A DNA stretch of 18,947 nt. It comes from Leucogyrophana mollusca. Its lineage: Eukaryota; Basidiomycota; Agaricomycetes; Boletales. The stretch lies in the NCBI GenBank assembly GCA_021014945.1, contig MU266730.1:1-18947 (forward strand), written 5' to 3'. Shown here piece by piece: positions 9,292-16,788 of the stretch (positions within the stretch are counted from its first letter, which is position 1; each line of letters starts with the position of its first letter). The notes beneath the pieces are model-generated. The model searched no databases, was not told the origin of the DNA, and worked only from the letters and a program-made list of their open reading frames with translations. A program made the translations under genes and the position numbers.

Positions 9292-10048
9292 TGTCAAATC
9301 CGGTTCCTCCGGTACTTTCCGGGGAACTCTGGACTAGGAGTGAGCATAGGAACTTAGAGGATTTAGGGACGAACTGTTTCCGGAGTCGGAATGGAACCTT
9401 TGGCTTCAGCGTATGTGCTGCACCCTTGTCCAAGGTCAGTTCCGGATTTTGGATAAGTTGGAATGGAGTCGGAGACTTAAGGAGAATACAGAGATAAGAG
9501 GAATCTTAAGGAAAGACTCCAGGGAGAATAATCAGAGGGGAAAAGACTTAGAGACGGAAAGGATGAGGAGGTGATTCAGATGATATTTGAACTAAAGAAT
9601 AGGAGCATACACCGGAGCAATATTTATACTATGGAGCCGGGCTGTGCTACGGAATGTAGGCAGATACAGTAACCGGAAACCGGTGCAATGAAACAATAAG
9701 AAGGATAAAGGAGGAATGGTTCTGGAGGGTGGAGTGGGTCCGGAACTCGGAGGGGCTATGTAGATCGGACAGGCATAGGATTAGTGTGACAAGCGGAAGA
9801 TAAATAAACACTAAGTAAAGGCGGTGCGTAGACAGAACTATAATGGAGAGGAAAACATACAAAAGGAAAAGGGGCAGTGTTCGGTCTGATGGACCGGCGG
9901 AAGGGTCCGGAGGACCGGAGGCGGAAACGACGAGTCTAGAAAACGCTAAGTCCAACAATTGTTAGACGGAAGAATCGGAGTGATGCGGAAACGTGCAGGA
10001 TGAGACCGGAATGGGATATGAGGGTGCGTGGCTGCACGGGATATGACA
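9292..10048 (-). mobile_element. Solo LTR inserted in the transposase gene
   Basis: The 757-bp insert begins TGTCA and ends TGACA, the TG...CA ends expected of a long terminal repeat. It is flanked by GGAAA on both sides (9287-9291 and 10049-10053), a 5-bp target duplication. Removing the insert and one GGAAA restores the transposase frame exactly across GYSPKG and KKCVQRR. On the minus strand it starts TGTCATATCCCGTGC and has a TATAAATA box at 9621-9628, so the LTR is probably oriented minus. It lacks internal genes, so it is most likely the product of LTR-LTR recombination. A small minus-strand ORF within it (9647-9958) is low-complexity and not called. Confidence 0.85.
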
Positions 10049-10053
10049 GGAAA
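10049..10053. repeat. Right target-site duplication GGAAA
   Basis: GGAAA directly follows the solo LTR and matches 9287-9291. Confidence 0.85.
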
Positions 10054-10627
10054 GAAGTGTGTTCAGCGCAGGTGCTTTGTCCGTGGACAACACTTTTCTA
10101 TCCTGCCTGTCATGTCACTTGACAGGATCATTGCCCATGATATAATTGAGGGTTCTGTCACCAGTAAGTGTTTTGTACAGTTCCTGCATGAACTTGTTGT
10201 AAGTTCTCAGCAGTTTTCAACTTCCTATGCTCATTTATGACATTGGATATGTTTAGATCCCCTTGACAAATCCTTACCCTGGACCTCGAAGTGTACTTGT
10301 CCTTGATAACTGTGCCATTCATCATAGTGAGGAAGTCTGACAATTGGTTGAGGATGAAGCTCGTATGTTTATCACAGCTTACTTATCCTTCAAACTTAGC
10401 CCTCATACACTATTTTAAGTCTGCAAACTTGTGTTCCTTACCCCCTATTCACCCGACTACAATCCCATTGAACAGGCATTCTCCTCAATCAAGGCTTATC
10501 TTCGGCGACACTGGCGTGATAGCACATTATGTACCATTGATGCTGCTTGTCATAACATCACCCCAGAGAAAGCTGCAGCATATTTTCGAGCATCAGGTTA
10601 CATGGTATAATTATTGAATATAAGTAT

Positions 10628-11289
10628 CTAGGCAAATGGATCCATTTCTGTACCTCCTTCCTCTATTACAGTATACCCACGAGGGACTAAAAACCAGTCA
10701 TTACGAGCTTCGCAGAGGTACCAGATCTCATAATCCAAGCCAGCCACAGCTTTGGGATCATGATTATCCCCCAATTCCATAGGGGGCCCAACAAACCTGT
10801 TAGCTCCACCATCATTGAAACGTCTCTTGTAATCCACTCTCTTCACCTCTGGTACAGCGGCAACCTGTGATTCGGTGTCACTGCGCTTCCTCTTCGCATC
10901 AGGCCCATTCCACCATCTGGTACTGCCATCTTTGAGGTGGATAACATCTCCGATAGTGAACCCAGCCTCCAGGAACACATTATCAGGTACGTTCATCATG
11001 ATATCAGGTCCAATACCTTTCATCCGTAGTGTAGGCTCATAGATCATAGCACCATCAATGCTGAGATGTTTCTCAGCGTATTGTAGGTAAGAAGTCAGCT
11101 TTGATGGCGTGGGAATTGGTGGAGAAGAAGGCGGAACAGCTGCGGAGACAGGAGATGATCTACCATGCATAGGTGTTGTTGGTACGGAAAGCAAAGCACC
11201 CGGTGAATTGGATTTTCCTCTCACACCGATGAGGTCTTTGACTGCTTCTAGTAACAGGAGTGAAGTGAGATCACGGAGCTCGGTGTTGC
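10628..11289 (-). pseudogene. 3' part of a gene with a SAM-like domain, cut by an LTR
   Basis: The minus frame is open from the LTR edge at 11289 to a TAG at 10628-10630. The reading begins NTELRDLTSLLLLEAVKDLIGVRGK, continues through a Pro/Ser-rich stretch, and then has YLQYAEKHLSIDGAMIYEP and GPDIMMNVPDNVF followed by GFTIGDVIHLKDG. The last segment resembles the end of a SAM-type helical domain (G-x-D-I-L ... L-x-x-x-G-I-x-x-G-D-x-x-x-L). The C-terminus (YEIWYLCEARNDWFLVPRGYTV) matches a repeated unknown Agaricomycete family I recall, but I have no name for it. The 5' part is absent: the ORF runs straight into the TG...CA end of the neighbouring LTR, so the LTR appears to have inserted into this gene. 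Function is unknown; the SAM call is inference from motif shape. Confidence 0.5.
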
Positions 11290-11500
11290 TGTAAGGGCTG
11301 CGCCCTTACTTATTTATTTATTTAATTACTCACATGAAAACCACTTACATTAGTATAAATAGATGATCTCTTATCTAAGATCATCAGACACTCCTTGTAC
11401 CCTTTTCACCCTCGAGAATACCAACCAGGTTATATTCTGTTGAGTGAATTAATGACTAGGAAGTCTACACTAGTATCTAACAGTACTACAAACCCTTACA
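11290..11500 (+). mobile_element. 211-bp LTR with TGTAAGG/CCTTACA ends
   Basis: The repeat starts TGTAAGGGC and ends CCCTTACA, an 8-bp terminal inverted repeat. It contains TATAAATA at 11354-11361, followed by an 8-bp inverted repeat (GATGATCT ... AGATCATC, 11363-11386) near the predicted transcript start. A gag-like ORF begins 28 bp after it, so it would be the 5' LTR of a plus-strand element. The flanking GTTGC at 11285-11289 would be one target-site copy. I found no matching second LTR in the window, so the element is broken or its 3' half lies elsewhere. Confidence 0.65.
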
Positions 11501-11528
11501 CTTTTTTGAATACCCAAAGTTGGATTCA

Positions 11529-12344
11529 ATGGCTACTAGCATAGTAACTGCTCGAGTAACCACTCGAAGCCAACAGGGCGCCCCAGAAGCGCCCGAAGGC
11601 AATTCTCCCGAGTCCGGGGGAACCAATACCATCCCTACGGTCCCTGTTGCCCCAAAGAAGGGAAAGAAGGCCGTTGGGAAGGCCGCCGATCTGAAGAATC
11701 AGCAGATCAGGTGCAGTATCCCCAGTGGGGATAAAGCGCAGGAGGCTGCTGGGAAAGGCGGTAGAACTAGCGCCCAAGGTGCCAAAAATTCTCAACAAGA
11801 GAATCCACGAGACGACCCGCCTCCCGAGCGAGAAGTCTCGAACCCTCCGACTACGGAGGGTAATGTTAATGAAAAAAGCCCTCCGCCAATTGCAGAGGGA
11901 CCCCCAGCTAAACCAAGTGAAGCAAGGAGTGAGGGACCCAGCCACAACAGCTGGGACCCAATGCCACCAACTGCAGAGCAGCTGATGGCAACAATCAACC
12001 AGTACCTGCAAGCAGCGGGTACCAGGTGGATGGAGCGTAGCGCTGGCGCTACACCTGGAGAAAATCACGGGGTAAACCCATACGCGCATCAGGCAGGCTG
12101 CATTGCAACCCTGCGTGCCCAATTCGTGCAAGCAACACGTGAAGCGGATGCGAGCACGACCGATCACTTGGATCGGCCTGCGCAAACAGCGCAAGGCACC
12201 AAAGACGAGGGCGACGACCTATATGTTCAGTCGCCCATGAAGATAACACACTGTGCTGATGCGCTCGCGGGCGGGCCTAGAGGCAAAACCCAAAACCTAA
12301 AGGACAAACAAACAAGCAGTTGGTCTGCTAGTGTGAGACTGTGA
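11529..12344 (+). CDS. Gag-like ORF of the short-LTR element
   Basis: The first ATG is at 11529, giving 271 residues that start MATSIVTARVTTRSQQGAPE. The N-terminal half is Pro/Gly/Lys/Ser-rich (PVAPKKGKKAVGKAADLK), as in retroelement leader and Gag regions. A more structured stretch follows (TAEQLMATINQYLQ, then HQAGCIATLRAQFVQATREA). No zinc knuckle, protease or reverse transcriptase is seen. The position, directly after an LTR with a 28-bp gap that would have to hold the primer-binding site, is the main reason for the Gag call. The last ~30 codons look non-conserved, so the true 3' end may be lost. Alternative: a chance ORF in decayed retroelement DNA. Confidence 0.45.
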   Translation: MATSIVTARVTTRSQQGAPEAPEGNSPESGGTNTIPTVPVAPKKGKKAVGKAADLKNQQIRCSIPSGDKAQEAAGKGGRTSAQGAKNSQQENPRDDPPPEREVSNPPTTEGNVNEKSPPPIAEGPPAKPSEARSEGPSHNSWDPMPPTAEQLMATINQYLQAAGTRWMERSAGATPGENHGVNPYAHQAGCIATLRAQFVQATREADASTTDHLDRPAQTAQGTKDEGDDLYVQSPMKITHCADALAGGPRGKTQNLKDKQTSSWSASVRL

Positions 12345-12800
12345 GACGCTGCGACCGTGCAAGTAAGTGCGAGCAGTCGGCGAGCGAGTCTGTTTACTGA
12401 GCTGTGGGGCTGCTGGAATGCAAATGGGGGAGTAGGAAAGGAGGGTTGAGTCTCTTGTAGATAGGCTACCTGCGGAACTAGTCTGAGGGGTGCGAGGATC
12501 TCCGACTAGGATCTCTGAGTCTTGACTGGGTGACAGCCGAGGTCAGTGAGGGGAAAGGGGGTTTGGTTAGTATGGGATACAACTCGATCGCTGGTTGAGA
12601 TACACAGCGAGCAAGTATAACCGAGTGAGACCGCCCGAATGCAAATGCAATCGGAAAGCAAACAAGGTCGTCGAAGTTGTTAGTTGAACCACTAGGACAA
12701 CGGTAGACTGGGTTGCGATCGGGTCTGAGACCGGTCGCCCAAGCTATACGCTGTTGCTAAGGTCGAGAGACTGAAACTGGATTGCCGAGGGGATATGCTG

Positions 12801-12926
12801 GTCGCTGAAGAGTCGCTGAAAGGGAGAGAACGCTAGAGAGTAAGAACACCGAAGGGGGAACACCGAAAGGGGTAGTACGCTAATGAAACGCCAGAGGGGA
12901 AAACGCTATAAGTGATATACGCTACC
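12801..12926. repeat. Imperfect short tandem repeats (about 14-bp period)
   Basis: Units GAACACCGAAGGGG and GAACACCGAAAGGGG are adjacent (12844-12872), followed by looser ACGCTA and ACGCCAGAGGGG variants up to 12926, and preceded by a pair of GTCGCTGAA copies. The copies are imperfect and no coding frame spans them. Confidence 0.5.
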
Positions 12927-13338
12927 AATAAGTCAAAGACCCTTGGTCGTGCTGTTGCTTAGAGATGTGAACTTCGAAATGTGAGCTGAGGAAACCGGGG
13001 TGTGCTTCACTGAGGTCTACAGTACAAGAATGCCTACTTGTACTACAGTCGGTCTGGCAGCTACTCGGTCCTTGATACACAGTCCATGCGTCTCGGCGAG
13101 CACGTACCTGCTAAATCACAACTTCTGTAACTCTGCGATAGTGGCCGAGGAGTTAATATTGATAGAGTATGAGCGTCGACGTCATGGAAGCGTCGGGAAA
13201 GCGTAAAGCGATGCCCTGGGTTGAGGGCAATTGGACTTGATGTGGGTCGACACTGACTCGCCCCATTTGATGGACAGGGGCACTTGCGCGCTAGCCAGAG
13301 CTTCGGGGACACTTGTGATGCGAGGGTAGAGAAGCCCA

Positions 13339-13376
13339 GGGCCTAGGGGAAGGGTTGAGGGCGTAGGGCGTAGGGG
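13339..13376 (+). other. G-run cluster that could form a G-quadruplex
   Basis: Six runs of three or four G (13339-13341, 13346-13349, 13352-13354, 13359-13361, 13366-13368, 13373-13376) are separated by 2-4 bases on the plus strand. This satisfies the usual four-run pattern with short loops. No gene context explains it. Confidence 0.5.
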
Positions 13377-13795
13377 AATGACACGTGCTTGTGAGTCAGA
13401 GGAACCCGAAGCACTCCAGGCATTTGCGAAGGCTTCTTGCCAGTTGCCGAAGTCAAGTCACATTTGCGGATCAGTCGCCGGATGCGGTGGCGCTTCGCGA
13501 AGTCGAAAAACCTAGGATATCGGTCGTATCCGAGCTTAGATGGGCACGGGGCTCATCATCTCCTCCCTGCCGAGATACTGACTGTCCCCAGTCAGCGCGC
13601 TGATCGCCGGAATCAATTTGCAATCGTCGTACTGTCGCTGAGATTCGAAAGTAATCGCCGCGCCCTCGGAGATTGCCGCGCCACGTCCATGGATTCCAAG
13701 TCTCTTTGCAAAGACGCGAGTCGCGTTTCTCTCCTATCTCTTGACTTCACGTCTCTTCCCTCCACACTATGTCTCCCGCATCTGCTGCCTCTCCT

Positions 13796-15025
13796 GCCTA
13801 TGGCACATACTTGAGCCACGTCATGCAGCAGGGCAACTGCAACGCCCCAGCAACATTCCAGCGCCTGGTGACACTAATATTCCGAGAGTGTATTGGGGTA
13901 TTTGTGCACGTCTATCTAGACAACATATTCATATTCAGTGATTCCATTCAGGATCACGAGGAACACCTTGAAAAGGTGTTCCTTAAGTTGCGCAAAGCGC
14001 AACTGTATCTCGAATTCGAGAAGTGCAACCTGTACTCCAAGGGTACAGATTGCTTGGGGCACATTGTCGACGACAAAGGCCTTCATGCCGATGGCGACAA
14101 GATGGCCCGGATACGGGAGTGGCGGACGCCGCGCTTGTATCACAATATTTGACGCTTCCTAGAACTTGTTGAATATCTGGCACAGTTCATGCCGGATGTC
14201 TCGGACTACACGAGTCCGCTGTCAGGAATGACGAAGAACGGACATCCGTTCCATTGGCGCCCAATACACCAACGGTGCTTGGACGCCATCAAGCTACTAG
14301 CTTGCAGGGCTCCAATATTGAAGCCCATAGACCCCAGATGGTTAATACCCATCTGGTTGATTTGTGACGCTTCTATCTCTGGGATAGGAGCCCTGTACGG
14401 CCAAGGGCCGGACTGGAAGACATGCAGGCCCGCGGGCTTCATGTCTAAAAAGTTCTCGGACGCACAGCATCACTATGCTGTGCACGAGAGGGAGGCGTTA
14501 GCCATCCTCGAAGCCCTCCTCAAGTGGGAGGACAAGCTTCTTGGCTATAAGTTCCGTATCGTTACGGATCATAAAGCCCTCGAGTTCTTCAAGACTCAGA
14601 AGAAGCTATCGAGTCGTCAGACTCGATGGATGGAGTACTTCGCTCGCTTTGACGCAGACATATTCTACGTCAAGGGCGAAGAAAACATTGTAGCCGATGC
14701 CCCGTCTCAATACTTCGAGAATGACACCCCTGAGGACAGGTGTCCCCCTCACGAGGTTGCAAGCGCGGATGCACACCTAGACCCTGAAGGGGATGACCTC
14801 CCGTTTGGGAGGATGGTCAAGCTTAGAGCTCAACGAGTGGAAGATACCACCCAGCGCTGTCACGCACCAAAAGTGTTTGGTAGCGAGAACATGGATTATG
14901 GACGAACCTATCATTCCAAATACAGCGCAGGACGATCACCATTCATTCATTCCCTATCCAAACGATCCTTGCTCGCTATATTCGTCTTATTACAGCATGC
15001 CGGCATTTATGACGTCAACAACTAA
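13796..15025 (+). pseudogene. Ty3/gypsy pol fragment: reverse transcriptase C-terminal half and RNase H
   Basis: Homology begins abruptly at YGTYLSHVMQQGNCNAPATF and runs through VHVYLDNIFIFSD (the reverse transcriptase active site), then CLGHIVDDKGLHAD and RIREWRTPR. A TGA at 14150-14152 breaks the frame. The same frame resumes with RFLELVEYLAQFMPDVS and PFHWRP, then RNase H with CDAS, HEREALAI, VTDHKALEFF and IVAD, so the four acidic RNase H positions (D-E-D-D) are kept. The active site is YLDN rather than YLDD: the second catalytic Asp is Asn. Similarity to the family seems to end near 14846 (KLRAQRVED); the rest of the ORF looks unrelated. Protease, the N-terminal half of reverse transcriptase and integrase are missing. 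It is clearly a dead, doubly truncated copy. Confidence 0.88.
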
Positions 15026-15136
15026 AACAAATACAATGCACTCGCGCGTCTCTTTCATTTTCCCCACATCCTGTCACCAGACGCTGTCCAATCATTCACC
15101 ACACTAATTATATCTTGACGCCCGCCGAACGCTTCT

Positions 15137-15649
15137 ATGTCCACCATCATTCCGCTCCAATCCGCTCATTCCACGTTCATCCGTGTGTTCCGTTACAAGG
15201 ACGACCCAAAGTCTCCTTGGGTTGCAGCCACCACGTCCCGTCCTCTCCCTATCAAATTTGGAGACCATCTCATCGTCAGGGCTATTTCCTCAAGGCCCAG
15301 AAGCTGGTTTTTCGGTGTTGTCACTGGAGTTGCATGTTTGGAGAAAGATTGGGCAATTTTAGAGTTGATGCCTAGAAAAGCTGACTACGGACGATACGCG
15401 CCGAATACCCCATTCCTCCTTGCCGTCCTCATGTCCTGGACCCAACTTCCCTCCCCCTCTCGCATTCGATACACACTCCTTTCCATATCTAATCGCCTAC
15501 CTCGGATCACCGCTCATGTATACGGCAATAACGCTCCCATCTTATCATTCAACGAACGCTTCTACACTCCACCACCACAATGGATGATTGATTCCCATAT
15601 CATTCCTGGAGTGCCACTGCAGTCACATGACGTTCTGGATGCACCATGA
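15137..15649 (+). CDS. Unrecognised 170-residue protein
   Basis: The ORF starts MSTIIPLQSAHSTFIRVF and ends at a TGA (15647-15649). It has balanced amino-acid composition with several plausible beta-strand segments (FGDHLIVRAI, SWFFGVVTGV, DWAILELMP) and a Pro-rich tail (FYTPPPQWMIDSHIIPG). There is no signal peptide, membrane span or motif I can name. It has ATTATATC about 30 bp upstream and a T-rich region downstream. Its ordinary composition, against the low-complexity shadows around it, suggests a real gene or a piece of one; given the surrounding mobile elements it may be element-borne. No function assigned. Confidence 0.5.
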   Translation: MSTIIPLQSAHSTFIRVFRYKDDPKSPWVAATTSRPLPIKFGDHLIVRAISSRPRSWFFGVVTGVACLEKDWAILELMPRKADYGRYAPNTPFLLAVLMSWTQLPSPSRIRYTLLSISNRLPRITAHVYGNNAPILSFNERFYTPPPQWMIDSHIIPGVPLQSHDVLDAP

Positions 15650-16003
15650 CTCATCCAATAGGAGTCAGAGCAATTTGGCGGACACACAGCATTGGTCAGG
15701 ATGATTTCTAATATTTTCCTGGTATTAATCAGCACTTTTTCCCTTCCTTTTCTCTCATTGGACAGTCGTTCTTTTGATTACTCAGACACTCCTGTGTCTT
15801 ACTCATCATTCACTTGGCCTGACTCATTCGCTTATTCATTTCTTATTAATTGCCCACTTTTATTCCTTTGCTTACTGATCGCTCATTCATCGCTTACTGA
15901 TCCCCTCCCTTTGAGGCACTTTGCTCTCGCACTTTGCTTTTCACTTACTCATCCTACCTATATGTAGCCCTTTACAAACATTCACGCACAAGGGATTCTG
16001 TAG
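15650..16003. other. T/C-rich stretch with ACTCATTC-type repeats
   Basis: No supported gene. The sequence is rich in short, imperfect repeats of CTTACTGATC, GCTCATTC and ACTCATC between about 15780 and 15955. CCAAT at 15656-15660 and the TATA box that follows suggest it may be the upstream part of a promoter or of an LTR. The small plus-strand ORF at 15692-15967 is Phe/Leu/Ser-rich because of the base composition and is not called. Confidence 0.4.
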
Positions 16004-16010
16004 TATATAA
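16004..16010 (+). promoter_or_regulatory. TATA box ahead of the stem-loop array
   Basis: TATATAA lies within GTAGTATATAAACCCTG. A transcript starting about 30 bp downstream (near 16035-16045) would contain the entire stem-loop array that begins at 16071. Confidence 0.5.
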
Positions 16011-16070
16011 ACCCTGTACTTTCTACCAAAAATCCAATCAATCTCTTACCATTGGTTCACCACGTCGTAT

Positions 16071-16412
16071 TTCTGAAGCCCAAGTGCCTAACAATTAGGC
16101 ATCCAGATTGGTCTTCAGAATCAATTTCCTACCCTTGATTCACACGTTCATCATTGTCCTTGCTCCCTAGAAGTGTCCAAGTGCCTAACGATTAGGCATC
16201 CAGATTGGCCTTCCACAGCACACGCCGACCCTTGATTCACACGTTCATCATTGTCCTTGCTCCCTAGAAGTGTCCAAGTGCCTAACGATTAGGCATCCAG
16301 ATTGGCCTTCCACAGCACACGTCGTACGTTTACATTCAAGTCCACATCGTTATTATTGTCGCATTTGTGAAGACCAAGTGCCTTACGTCAAGGCATCCAC
16401 ATTGATCTTCAC
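16071..16412. repeat. Four-copy tandem array of nested stem-loops (period 97, 97, 100 bp)
   Basis: Each unit has an inner hairpin: TGCCTAA-loop-TTAGGCA at 16085-16101, 16182-16198 and 16279-16295, and TGCCTT-ACGTC-AAGGCA at 16379-16395. Outside it is a second inverted repeat. In copy A, TTCTGAAGCCCAA (16071-16083) faces TTGGTCTTCAGAA (16108-16120), 12 of 13 paired. In copy D, GTGAAGACCAA (16367-16377) faces TTGATCTTCAC (16402-16412), 10 of 11 paired. Copies B and C keep only part of the outer stem (GAAG/CTTC and CCAA/TTGG). Positions 16131-16224 and 16228-16321 are identical, so B and C arose recently; A and D are older. Changes in D are paired on both sides of each stem. It could be structured RNA or palindromic protein-binding DNA. 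Confidence 0.8.
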
Positions 16413-16626
16413 CCACATTGTCATTATCCGGTATATTCACGTCTATGGTTTTACGCATTACGGTCTATTGGTCACTTGTTGACTGACGTTATTCTATTAT
16501 CGCTCTCCAACCTGCTTTTGTTGATCATTCTTGATTAACAGAGTAGCGCTCATCCTATTACTCCCTTGACTGGACTTTTGGGTGGTAGCAAGTGTATCCA
16601 TCCCACAAACAACCAGACTACCCAAC

Positions 16627-16788
16627 TGTAAGGTTCTCTTACTATAGAGTCAATTGACTCTCTACTCACTTCACACCGAGGAACGTGACCCAGCGTCTAT
16701 TCCAATGGTGTATGTAGGTAGTGTAAAAGATGATGTATATAATTACTTAATCACTATTTATATGCCACTGATGTGGCTGTGCCTTACA
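16627..16788 (-). mobile_element. 162-bp LTR of a minus-strand element (TGTAAGG/CCTTACA ends)
   Basis: On the minus strand it starts TGTAAGGC and ends CCTTACA, and has TATAAATA at 16755-16762. Directly beside its start, on the internal side, the minus strand has GGGGGG (16789-16794), a plausible polypurine tract. This would make it the 3' LTR of an element whose body extends rightwards, including the large minus-strand ORF. Its partner LTR would lie beyond the window. No 5-bp duplication can be tested. Its ends and TATA box resemble those of the LTR at 11290-11500, although the interiors differ. Confidence 0.6.
16646..16661. repeat. 16-bp perfect palindrome inside the LTR
   Basis: AGAGTCAATTGACTCT equals its own reverse complement. 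It lies near the 3' end of the minus-strand LTR and contains two TGACTC-type half sites, as bound by bZIP (AP-1/Gcn4-like) factors. The role is inferred. Confidence 0.6.

Larger units (their letters stand above)
8643..10610 (+). mobile_element. Degenerate Tc1/mariner-type DNA transposon
   Basis: The element carries the transposase pseudogene described separately. A candidate left end starts at 8645 with CAGCGGTTTTCAAAATG directly after a TA (8643-8644), which is the expected target dinucleotide. I could not find the reverse complement of this end downstream: sequence 10 to 20 bp after the transposase stop already belongs to the SAM-like gene fragment on the other strand. The right end is therefore missing or too decayed to see, and the left boundary is tentative. 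Confidence 0.55.
8777..10610 (+). pseudogene. Tc1/mariner-type transposase, broken by two stops and an LTR insertion
   Basis: The N-terminal part (from ATG 8777) is a helix-turn-helix DNA-binding region (YNIKEICGILGIKKSLVYKTL), followed by TIYLDELQHELLT and then a TGA at 9059-9061. The same frame continues with PDPEMLLFGDEAAKD (first catalytic Asp) and GYSPKG, where a 757-bp LTR interrupts it. After the LTR the frame resumes at GKKCVQRRCFVRGQ and goes on to IIEGSVTS. Two introns are inferred: 10199-10256 (58 bp, GTAAGT...TTTAG) and 10363-10419 (57 bp, GTATGT...TTAAG). They join into VLVLDNCAIHHSEEV (second Asp) and then CKLVFLTPYSPDYNPIEQ (third acidic-residue region). A second TGA lies at 10338-10340; the stop TAA is at 10608-10610. 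Both TGAs sit where the family has Arg, consistent with CGA to TGA. It cannot encode an active enzyme. Confidence 0.85.
12345..13795. other. 1.45-kb unassigned non-coding stretch
   Basis: No supported gene. It is G/A-rich on the plus strand, with direct repeats (GTGAGAC twice at 12340s; GTCGCTGAA twice at 12801-12819) and the short-repeat and G-run regions listed separately. It separates the gag-like ORF from the reverse transcriptase fragment and may be a degraded LTR or untranslated part of a retroelement, but I could not find paired ends or a target duplication. A pyrimidine-rich stretch at 13725-13768 leads up to ATG 13769, just before the reverse transcriptase homology begins. Confidence 0.4.

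Noticed and set aside
9647..9958. Minus-strand ORF of 103 codons with hydrophobic segments
   Set aside because: It lies wholly inside the solo LTR, in T-rich U3/R sequence.
11284..11295. CCCTTACAG as a splice acceptor for an upstream exon of the SAM-like gene
   Set aside because: The CCCTTACA is the end of an LTR whose other end is TGTAAGGG; the gene is interrupted here, not spliced.
11526..12194. 222-codon minus-strand ORF opposite the gag-like ORF
   Set aside because: Trp/Cys/Arg-rich antisense shadow; the plus-strand ORF has the better context, directly after an LTR.
15692..15967. Small Phe/Leu-rich ORF resembling a membrane protein
   Set aside because: The hydrophobicity comes from the T/C-rich repeats; there is no promoter or conserved pattern.
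16071..16412. CRISPR array
   Set aside because: A eukaryotic context, only four units, spacers that are themselves repeats, and palindromes nested in long units all argue against it.
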